The notes under the pieces are model-generated. The model was not told the origin of the DNA. It searched no databases and was given only the letters and a program-made list of their open reading frames with translations. Shown piece by piece: positions 15,368 to 22,291 of a DNA stretch of 64,000 nt (position 1 is its first letter; each line of letters starts with the position of its first letter). Source of the stretch: Paenibacillus sp. BJ-4 (GTDB lineage Bacteria; Bacillota; Bacilli; Paenibacillales; Paenibacillaceae); contig NZ_JAIVEM010000140.1 in the NCBI RefSeq assembly GCF_020404765.1, forward strand, positions 310,001-374,000, given 5' to 3'. The translations under genes and the position numbers were made by a program.

Positions 15368-16690
15368 ATGAAGTTGTCCAAGGTTTTGGTGCCGTTACTA
15401 TCGGTGCTGTTGTTAGCTGGGTTGTTTGCAGGGTGTGCCCCGAAAGGATCAGATACACCAGCAGCCAGCTCGGATCCAAAGAATGTGGAGGGTGAAATCA
15501 CGGTTATCACACAGCGGACAGATATTGTGGATACGGTGTTTCAGGATTACGCCAAGGAATTTAACAAACTTTATCCGAAGGTGAAGGTCAATTTTCAGGC
15601 ATTAGCCGATTATGAGAGCCAAATTAAAATTCGGATGGGGACTAGGGATTACGGAGATGTTTTGCTGATTCCTACCAGTATTCCGATTGCAGAGCTACCA
15701 GATTTTTTTGAGCCACTGGGCACTTATGAGGAGATGAAAAGCAAGTATACCGGCATTGAAGAACGTATGGTGGAGGGCAATGTCTACGGTATTCCGGTAG
15801 CAATGACGTATTCCGGTGTGATTTATAACAAAAAAGTGTTCAAGGAAGCGGGGATTACGCAGCTTCCCAAAACCCCGGATCAATTCCTGAAAGCGCTACA
15901 GCAGATTAAGGACAAAACCAAGGCGGTACCGCTGTTTACGAACTATGCCTCCGGATGGGCACTGACCCAGTGGGAAGCTGATTTGGCTACAGTGGCAGGT
16001 ACGAAGGAATATGTGAATGTCACACAACCGAATACGGATGACAATTTTACGAAGGGCCAGCCCCACTATGAACTGTACAAGGTCCTGTACGATGCGGCTA
16101 AAAATGGTCTGATTGAAAAAGATCCAACTACTACGGATTGGGAGACCTCCAAGGCGGATCTCGCTCAAGGCAAAATCGGTACGATGGTGCTTGGCTCGTG
16201 GGCGATTGACCAGATCAAAAGCACAGCTCCTAACAAGGATGATATCGGGTTTATGCCGTTTCCGACCAATGCTGCCAAGGTGCTTGTTCCGCTGGCAGGT
16301 GACTACAACCTCGGTATTAACGTAAACAGTGAAAATAAAGCAGCGGCCCGTGCCTGGGTGGATTGGTTTACCGAGAAGTCCAATTATGCCGTAGAGCAGG
16401 CGGGCAGCATTAGTCCGCTACAGGGTGCGAAATTGCCGGACATTTTGAAGCAATACGGAGATCAGGGAGTCGTCTTTGAAACGCTCACTCCTTCACCAAA
16501 AGGACAAGAAGGGATTGTTGATAAAATCGATAAAATGGGGGAAATTGGTTTGTGGCAGCCTGATTTCAAGAAACGCATTATTGAGGCAGCGGTTGGTAAC
16601 CGCCCGGAATCGTATGACTCTATTATGAAGGATCTGAACGATGCATGGGTGAAGGCGCGTGCTGAAGTGGCAGCCAAGGAAGCAAAATAG
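15368..16690 (+). CDS. Sugar ABC transporter substrate-binding lipoprotein (mannan locus)
   Basis: A 440-residue family-1 extracellular solute-binding protein. The signal peptide ends in the lipobox LFAGC, so Cys23 should be lipidated and the protein anchored outside the membrane. The body has the usual cluster-B features: AKEFNKLYPKVKVNFQA, then VYGIPVAMTYSGVIYNKK and GTMVLGSWAIDQIK. It is the first gene of a five-gene plus-strand operon with two permeases, a GH130 phosphorylase and an esterase, all downstream of O2. It probably captures beta-manno-oligosaccharides. No ATPase gene is present; a shared MsmX-type ATPase elsewhere is the usual partner. Confidence 0.88.
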   Translation: MKLSKVLVPLLSVLLLAGLFAGCAPKGSDTPAASSDPKNVEGEITVITQRTDIVDTVFQDYAKEFNKLYPKVKVNFQALADYESQIKIRMGTRDYGDVLLIPTSIPIAELPDFFEPLGTYEEMKSKYTGIEERMVEGNVYGIPVAMTYSGVIYNKKVFKEAGITQLPKTPDQFLKALQQIKDKTKAVPLFTNYASGWALTQWEADLATVAGTKEYVNVTQPNTDDNFTKGQPHYELYKVLYDAAKNGLIEKDPTTTDWETSKADLAQGKIGTMVLGSWAIDQIKSTAPNKDDIGFMPFPTNAAKVLVPLAGDYNLGINVNSENKAAARAWVDWFTEKSNYAVEQAGSISPLQGAKLPDILKQYGDQGVVFETLTPSPKGQEGIVDKIDKMGEIGLWQPDFKKRIIEAAVGNRPESYDSIMKDLNDAWVKARAEVAAKEAK

Positions 16691-16757
16691 CCATCTGAAC
16701 TGACCATAAGAAAGGATTGACGTGGTAGTCGATGGACGGATAGCAAGGAGGTGCAGC

Positions 16758-17642
16758 ATGTTTAAATTTTCGAATCTCAGCTACTCCAAACAAAGATTAG
16801 CGATTATTGTTGCCTTTTCATTTATTCCGCTGGCGCTGCTGATCACTTTTGCGTACTTGCCGGTGATCAATATGTTTAAATACAGCTTTTCGGACTGGAA
16901 CGGCTATAGTAAGCATCTAGAATATGTGGGCTTTGAAAACTATATCAAAATCTTTACCGATCCTGAGTATTTCTCGGTGTTTAAGGTCAGCCTGTATTAC
17001 TTTGTAGCCACGTTTGTACAGATGGGTCTGGCCCTTTATTTTGCGACTATTCTCAGCTTTCAGACCTGGTTTAAAAATTTCTTTAAGGGCGTTTTGTTTT
17101 TCCCTTCCCTGATGAACGGGGTGGCCATTGGTTTTATTTTTCTATTCTTTTTTAAGCCAGACGGCACCCTCGATACACTGCTTCAGGCAGTGGGGCTGGG
17201 TTCGTATGTCAAGCTGTGGCTGGGCAACCCGGAGATTATCAATATTTCGCTGGCTGGCACGTCGATCTGGAGATACATGGGCTTTAACTTTATTGTGTTT
17301 CTCGGTGCGATTTCCTCCATATCCAGTGATCTGTATGAAGCATCTGATATGGATGGGGCCAACCGCTGGCATCAGTTCCGATACATTATTTTACCGAGCA
17401 TCAAGCGGATTTTGCAGTTGAATCTCATCTTGGCAATTAGCGGTGCGGTCAGTGCATTCGATATTCCCTACATTATGACTGGTGGCTCTAATGGCAGTAA
17501 AACATTCGTTATCCAGACGATTGATGTGGCGTTCAAATACAGTAAGGTCGGTCTGGCCTCAGCGATGGCGGTTATTTTGCTGCTAATTGTGGTCGTGGTC
17601 ACGTTGCTTCAACGGTTGCTGATTCGGGGAGAGGAGGACTGA
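16758..17642 (+). CDS. Sugar ABC transporter permease (first subunit, mannan locus)
   Basis: A 294-residue inner-membrane permease of the MalF/LacF type with about six helices, beginning QRLAIIVAFSFIPLALLITF. The EAA loop that contacts the ATPase is visible as YEASDMDGANRWHQFRYI (about 200-217). The ATG at 16758 sits behind AAGGAGGTGCAGC; the upstream in-frame start lacks a ribosome site. It lies between the binding protein and the second permease and should carry manno-oligosaccharides inward. Confidence 0.88.
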   Translation: MFKFSNLSYSKQRLAIIVAFSFIPLALLITFAYLPVINMFKYSFSDWNGYSKHLEYVGFENYIKIFTDPEYFSVFKVSLYYFVATFVQMGLALYFATILSFQTWFKNFFKGVLFFPSLMNGVAIGFIFLFFFKPDGTLDTLLQAVGLGSYVKLWLGNPEIINISLAGTSIWRYMGFNFIVFLGAISSISSDLYEASDMDGANRWHQFRYIILPSIKRILQLNLILAISGAVSAFDIPYIMTGGSNGSKTFVIQTIDVAFKYSKVGLASAMAVILLLIVVVVTLLQRLLIRGEED

Positions 17643-17644
17643 TC

Positions 17645-18478
17645 ATGTATAAGCTGAAAAGAATGCTGGCAAGCAGCATTAAGTATGCCGCGCTACTGCT
17701 AGGTGCGTTCATTGCTCTACTGCCGATTGTCGTGATTTTGTTTGCATCTTTGAAGACGAAGGCTGAATATGCGGCAACCAGTCCTCTGACTCCCCCGGTG
17801 AACTGGCTGAATTGGGGTAACTATACCAAAGCTTTTGTAAATGGAAATATGTTGACCGGATTTGTGAACACAGCTTTCATCCTATTGATTTCGATCATCG
17901 GGGCCACGCTGACGGGCTCCATGATTGCGTATATTTTGAACCGTTTTAAATTTAAAGGCAAAAGTCTCATGCTCGGGGCGTTTCTGCTCGCAACCCTCAT
18001 TCCGGGGGTAACGACACAGGTGTCGACATTCCAGATTATTAACAAGCTGGAGCTGTTTAACACGCCTTGGGCAGCGATCCTGCTGTATTTGGGAACGGAT
18101 ATTATTGCGGTGTATATTTTTCTGCAGTTCCTGGATTCCATCACGGTGGCGCTGGATGAATCGGCCATGCTGGACGGGGCGTCCTATCTGACCATCTACT
18201 GGCGCATTATTTTGCCCCTGCTGAAGCCTGCCATTGTGACGGTGATCATTATCAAGGGCGTTAATATTTACAATGATTTTTACACCCCGTTCCTGTATAT
18301 GCCCAAAACAAGCCTTCAGGTCATATCGACGGCACTGTTCAAATTTAAAGGGCCATATGGCTCGCAATGGGAAGTCATTAGCGCGGGCATTATCATTGCC
18401 ATTATTCCGACGTTGATTGCGTTTTTATCATTACAAAAATATATCTATAATGGATTCGCGCAGGGTTCAGTGAAATAG
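17645..18478 (+). CDS. Sugar ABC transporter permease (second subunit, mannan locus)
   Basis: A 277-residue MalG-type permease with six membrane helices and the EAA loop DESAMLDGASYLTIYWRII (about 175-193). It begins two bases after the stop of the first permease, with GAGGAG as ribosome site inside that gene's end. The C-terminus YNGFAQGSVK is typical of the family. It completes the membrane channel of the importer. Confidence 0.88.
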   Translation: MYKLKRMLASSIKYAALLLGAFIALLPIVVILFASLKTKAEYAATSPLTPPVNWLNWGNYTKAFVNGNMLTGFVNTAFILLISIIGATLTGSMIAYILNRFKFKGKSLMLGAFLLATLIPGVTTQVSTFQIINKLELFNTPWAAILLYLGTDIIAVYIFLQFLDSITVALDESAMLDGASYLTIYWRIILPLLKPAIVTVIIIKGVNIYNDFYTPFLYMPKTSLQVISTALFKFKGPYGSQWEVISAGIIIAIIPTLIAFLSLQKYIYNGFAQGSVK

Positions 18479-18539
18479 AATAAACGTTTAATAGAGAAAT
18501 CGATAAAATCAACTATCTCGGTGAGAGGAGCATATACGT

Positions 18540-19589
18540 ATGAGTAAATTGAATGTGGATTTGGATGTAGGTAACGTACGAATTGTAGGAGACAGCCTGT
18601 CGGAAATGCCGTGGCAAGATAAGCCGGAAGGCAGCGAGGCTCCGGTATGGAGACATAGTGAGAATCCGGTCATTGGACGGAATCCGGCGCCAGGCATTGC
18701 CCGTATTTTCAACAGTGCAGTAGCTCCGTATGAAGGACGGTTTGTGGGAGTGTTTCGGGCCGAAACGATTAATGGACGCCCGCATTTGCACCTGGGCTGG
18801 AGTGACGACGGGTTGGCTTGGAATATTGAAACGGAACGTTTGCATTTGGTCGATGAGGAAGGAAAAGATTATCAGCCTAATTATGCTTATGATCCGCGTC
18901 TGGTTCGAGTGGAGGATACGTACTATATCATCTGGTGTACAGATTTTTACGGTGCGGCGTTGGGGATAGCGCAAACGAAGGATTTTAAAAGCTTTGTACG
19001 ATTGGAAAATCCGTTTCTGCCGTTTAATCGCAACGGAGTGCTGTTACCCCGCAAGCTAAACGGAAACTTTGTGTTGCTATCCCGTCCGAGCGACAGTGGT
19101 CATACGCCGTTTGGCGATATTTTTCTCAGTGAAAGTCCTGACTTGGTGTATTGGGGCAAGCACCGTCATGTGATGAGCAAGGGCGGACAGGGCTGGTGGC
19201 AATCAGTGAAGATTGGCGGCGGACCGGCTCCGATTGAGACGACCGAAGGCTGGCTTATGTTCTACCACGGGGTGACAGGCACGTGTAATGGGCTAGTGTA
19301 CAGCATGGGGGTGGCCGTTCTTGACCTGGATGACCCTTCTAAGGTTAAATATCGTTCCTCCAATTTCGTGCTGACCCCGGAGGAGTGGTACGAAGAACGC
19401 GGCTTTGTGCCGAATGTGGTGTTCCCGTGTGCTACGCTGCATGATGCGGATACCGGACGGATTGCAATTTATTATGGTGCCGCCGATACGTATGTAGGTG
19501 TTGCATACACGACCGTATCCGACATGATGAAGTATGTGATCGCAACGGATGAAGTGGTCGGAGACGACCATGAGTCAGGCCGGATGTAG
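18540..19589 (+). CDS. GH130 phosphorylase, probably beta-1,4-manno-oligosaccharide phosphorylase
   Basis: A 349-residue GH130 enzyme, shorter than the GH130_1 protein on the other arm and of the manno-oligosaccharide phosphorylase type. Landmarks are NPVIGRNPAPGIARIFNSA, LGWSDDGLAW, AYDPRLVRVEDTYYI with the catalytic Asp, GGGPAPIETTEGWLMFYHG and FVPNVVFPCATL. Such enzymes shorten mannan chains stepwise in the cytoplasm, releasing mannose-1-phosphate. Having both GH130 types with a 2-epimerase makes a complete phosphorolytic route. GTGAGAGGAG precedes the ATG. Chain-length preference cannot be read from sequence. Confidence 0.85.
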   Translation: MSKLNVDLDVGNVRIVGDSLSEMPWQDKPEGSEAPVWRHSENPVIGRNPAPGIARIFNSAVAPYEGRFVGVFRAETINGRPHLHLGWSDDGLAWNIETERLHLVDEEGKDYQPNYAYDPRLVRVEDTYYIIWCTDFYGAALGIAQTKDFKSFVRLENPFLPFNRNGVLLPRKLNGNFVLLSRPSDSGHTPFGDIFLSESPDLVYWGKHRHVMSKGGQGWWQSVKIGGGPAPIETTEGWLMFYHGVTGTCNGLVYSMGVAVLDLDDPSKVKYRSSNFVLTPEEWYEERGFVPNVVFPCATLHDADTGRIAIYYGAADTYVGVAYTTVSDMMKYVIATDEVVGDDHESGRM

Positions 19590-19600
19590 GAGGAACTTGA

Positions 19601-20560
19601 ATGCCGGAGGATATGTCTTTACAGCAGTTGCAGTCGTATATGGGGAGCAGTCCGAAGCCGCAGGATTTTGATGCATACTGGGAACGGGCGTTACAGGAAC
19701 TGGAACAACAGCCACTTGATTATACACTGGAGCGGGCCGATTTTGCCTCTCCGCTGGTGGAGTGCTACCATCTGTATTTTACGGGGGTGGGCGGAGCGAA
19801 GGTCCATGGCAAGCTTGTCCGTCCCAAACAGGCTACGGGAAAAGGGCCGGCTCTGGCTATGTTCCACGGATACTCCTGTGACAGCGGCGACTGGTTCGAC
19901 AAGGTGAGCTATGCCGCACACGGATTCACTGTGCTGGCCATGGATTGCCGGGGGCAAGGCGGGCTGTCTGAGGACAATTTGCAGGTTCAGGGAACGACGG
20001 TTCGCGGCCATATCATCCGGGGTATTGACGACCCGGACCCGGATCGGTTGTATTACCGCAATGTATTTTTGGATACAGTGCAGACAGTGCGCATTCTAAT
20101 GTCTATGGAGCAGGTCGACCCTGAACGCATCGGCGCATTTGGCTGTTCCCAAGGAGGGGCATTGACGATTGCCTGCGCTGCATTGGAGCCGCGTGTCCGT
20201 GTGGCGGTCCCGGTGTATCCGTTCCTGTCCGACTATAAAAGAGCCTGGGCGCTCGATGCCACTACCTCTGCGTATGAGGAGCTGGTTTATTATTTCCGCT
20301 GGTTTGATCCAAATCATGTGCGCGAGGAGGAGTTGTTTCACCGATTAGGCTACATCGACATTCAACATTTGGCAGACCGTATTCGTAGTCGTGTGTTGTT
20401 TGTGACGGGGCTATCGGATATCATTTGTCCACCCTCCACGCAGTTTGCGGTGTACAATAAAATCGTATCAGACAAGGAAATACTCCTCTATCACGAATAC
20501 GGTCATGAGTATTTACCCTATCTGTCGGATCGTGCGATGAGCGAATTTTTGCGGCTGTAG
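19601..20560 (+). CDS. CE7-family acetyl esterase (acetyl xylan esterase / cephalosporin C deacetylase)
   Basis: A 319-residue alpha/beta hydrolase of carbohydrate esterase family 7. It shows the family marks DCRGQGG, the nucleophile elbow GCSQGGALT (Ser about 185) and a C-terminal EYGHEYL with the catalytic His; the Asp lies in TGLSDIICPP. CE7 enzymes are cytoplasmic and remove acetyl groups from imported oligosaccharides. Twelve bases after the GH130 gene with GGAGGAAC as ribosome site, it is the last gene of the transport arm. It probably deacetylates manno-oligosaccharides before phosphorolysis. Confidence 0.87.
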   Translation: MPEDMSLQQLQSYMGSSPKPQDFDAYWERALQELEQQPLDYTLERADFASPLVECYHLYFTGVGGAKVHGKLVRPKQATGKGPALAMFHGYSCDSGDWFDKVSYAAHGFTVLAMDCRGQGGLSEDNLQVQGTTVRGHIIRGIDDPDPDRLYYRNVFLDTVQTVRILMSMEQVDPERIGAFGCSQGGALTIACAALEPRVRVAVPVYPFLSDYKRAWALDATTSAYEELVYYFRWFDPNHVREEELFHRLGYIDIQHLADRIRSRVLFVTGLSDIICPPSTQFAVYNKIVSDKEILLYHEYGHEYLPYLSDRAMSEFLRL

Positions 20561-20634
20561 GGGTTGAACTTAGCCAGAGGCTCCTTTATAGTAGTAGCTA
20601 TAACCTTCGTGAAGCGTAATAAATGAATGCCCCC

Positions 20635-20740
20635 TTTGTATAACCTCAATAATATGGTTTGAGGGTCTCTACCAGGAACCGATAAATCCTGATTACAAAA
20701 AGTGTACGTCTTGTACATTTCTTGTGGTCAGGATTTTTTT
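20635..20740 (+). ncRNA. Adenine (purine-class) riboswitch with terminator, upstream of pbuE
   Basis: The segment closely follows the B. subtilis pbuE riboswitch as I know it. P1 is TTTGTA (20635-20640) with TACAAA (20694-20699). Conserved loop elements include ATATGG, GTCTCTACC and the GATTAC junction. The position that pairs with the ligand (U74 in the usual numbering) is T at 20693, the adenine-sensing identity. The 3' part of the aptamer (20684-20698) can instead pair with 20722-20736 to form a terminator ending in a T run. Adenine binding would therefore turn on the downstream pump. Confidence 0.93.
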
Positions 20741-20779
20741 GCGTCATACGAGGGATTTACATTCAAAGGAGCTAATGTA

Positions 20780-21964
20780 ATGAACTTCAAAGTAGTTATT
20801 TTAACAATTGCGACCTTTACGGTGGGTTTGGTGGAGCTGATTATCGGTGGCGTGCTGCCCCAAATTGCACAGGATTTGAATGTCTCCGTAAGCACGGCAG
20901 GACAGCTTATCATGATCTATGCGCTCGTGTACGCTATTGCTGGGCCAACTTTGTTGGCGCTGACAGCCAAAATTGAACGAAAACGACTGTACCTGTGGTC
21001 GATGTTCATCTTTATTCTGGGAAGCCTGCTGGCCTTCTGGAGTCCGAATTATGCAGTCTTGTTTGTATCCCGTATCATTACCGCTGCAAGCGGGTCACTG
21101 ATCGTGACATTGTCGCTGACCATTGCGGTCAAAGTAGTGTCCAAGGCTTATCAGGCCCGAGTCCTCGGTGTCATCTCCATGGGGGTTAGCTCGTCCATCG
21201 TGCTTGGCATTCCAGCCGGGGTGCTGATTGGCAATGCATTTGGCTGGCGGGTGCTTTTCCTGATCATTGCCTTGTTGACGGTCGTTGCTATGATCGTTAT
21301 AAACTTGTTTATGGAGCGGATTCCGACGGAACATGTTGTGCCTATGCGCGAGCAATTGAAATCCTTGAAAAATGTTAAAGTGATCAGTGCCCATCTGGTT
21401 ACTACGCTGACACTGGCAGGGCATTACACGTTGTATGCGTATTTCACTCCGTTTTTGGAGAATCTGATGGGCTTAAACGCCTCGTGGATTAGTGTGGCCT
21501 ATTTCGTATTTGGGCTGGCGGCAGTGAGTGGCGGTTTTATTGGCGGCTCTTTGGCTGACCGGTTCGGCACAGCGAAAAGTATTCTAATCGTCGTTGGGGT
21601 GTTTATCGCCGTGATGTTCTTGCTACCGTTTTCGATTCACTCGATTTATATGTTTGCGCCGCTCCTGATCATCTGGGGGATACTGAGCTGGGCCTTGTCG
21701 CCGCCGATGCAAAGCTATCTTATTGAAAATGCGCCTGAATCGGGTAGCATTCAGCAAAGCTTTAACTTCTCCGCACTTCAGGTCGGGATCGCTCTCGGCT
21801 CCGCCTTGGGTGGTGTGGTGATTGAGAATAGCGAATCTGTTGCCACGAATGCCTGGGTCGGCGGGACCTTTGTAATTGTTGCTTTTGTATGCGGCGTATT
21901 TTCGATTACCAGAGCCACAGCATCGCAGACCCCCAGAGGGCACGGACACCAATCCATTTTATAG
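20780..21964 (+). CDS. pbuE: Purine base/nucleoside efflux pump, MFS (PbuE-like)
   Basis: A 394-residue MFS protein with 12 predicted helices. The N-terminus FTVGLVELIIGGVLPQIAQDL and the first loop AKIERKRLYLWSM match the B. subtilis PbuE group. PbuE exports hypoxanthine, adenine and purine analogues by proton antiport. The ATG at 20780 follows AAAGGAGCTAATGTA; an upstream in-frame start lies inside the riboswitch terminator and was rejected. The adenine riboswitch in front both supports the identity and predicts induction by adenine. Confidence 0.9.
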   Translation: MNFKVVILTIATFTVGLVELIIGGVLPQIAQDLNVSVSTAGQLIMIYALVYAIAGPTLLALTAKIERKRLYLWSMFIFILGSLLAFWSPNYAVLFVSRIITAASGSLIVTLSLTIAVKVVSKAYQARVLGVISMGVSSSIVLGIPAGVLIGNAFGWRVLFLIIALLTVVAMIVINLFMERIPTEHVVPMREQLKSLKNVKVISAHLVTTLTLAGHYTLYAYFTPFLENLMGLNASWISVAYFVFGLAAVSGGFIGGSLADRFGTAKSILIVVGVFIAVMFLLPFSIHSIYMFAPLLIIWGILSWALSPPMQSYLIENAPESGSIQQSFNFSALQVGIALGSALGGVVIENSESVATNAWVGGTFVIVAFVCGVFSITRATASQTPRGHGHQSIL

Positions 21965-22000
21965 TTGGATAGGCCATCCCCCTCTTTCATAATACGGGAA

Positions 22001-22013
22001 ATCATGTTATACT
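22001..22013 (+). promoter_or_regulatory. Extended -10 promoter of the ABC-F leader
   Basis: TG-n-TATACT (TATACT at 22008-22013) is an extended -10 element 32 bases before the leader peptide start; the -35 region is poor. Confidence 0.5.
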
Positions 22014-22044
22014 ACACACAATTATGAAGAAGGGGGTGAGGTAG

Positions 22045-22188
22045 GTGAATCACGAGATGCTGAACAACCGTATTAGCCAGCTGCCGATTGCTATGGCTGG
22101 CATTGTTCATGCTTTTCCATACAACGGGAGAAGTCTGTCCAATTTTAATCATACGGTTGTAAACATCGCGAGAAGACGCCTACCTTAA
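22045..22188 (+). CDS. Leader peptide of the ABC-F gene (47 residues)
   Basis: A GTG-initiated frame of 47 codons (MNHEMLNNRISQLP at the start, NIARRRLP at the end). It lies behind AAGGGGGTGAGG, which matches the anti-Shine-Dalgarno in nearly every position at good spacing, so it should be strongly translated. It sits between a promoter and a terminator in front of an antibiotic-resistance-type ABC-F gene. In vmlR, vgaA and similar systems such leaders let an antibiotic-stalled ribosome disrupt the terminator. It matches no peptide I know; the regulatory role is inferred. Confidence 0.65.
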   Translation: MNHEMLNNRISQLPIAMAGIVHAFPYNGRSLSNFNHTVVNIARRRLP

Positions 22189-22213
22189 CTCGAACGGATT
22201 GCTGTATCTTCCG

Positions 22214-22246
22214 AAGAGTCGCGGGGTTGCTCCTGCGGCTCTTTTT
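22214..22246 (+). terminator. Leader terminator/attenuator of the ABC-F gene
   Basis: AGAGTCGC (22215-22222) pairs with GCGGCTCT (22235-22242) with one G-U, followed by TTTTT. It lies between the leader peptide stop and the ABC-F ribosome site. TCGCG inside the stem can alternatively pair with CGCGA in the last codons of the leader. Confidence 0.75.
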
Positions 22247-22291
22247 GTGTTACCCAGGTAAGGGTCTTCCTAAATAAAGGAGAGCCTGAAC

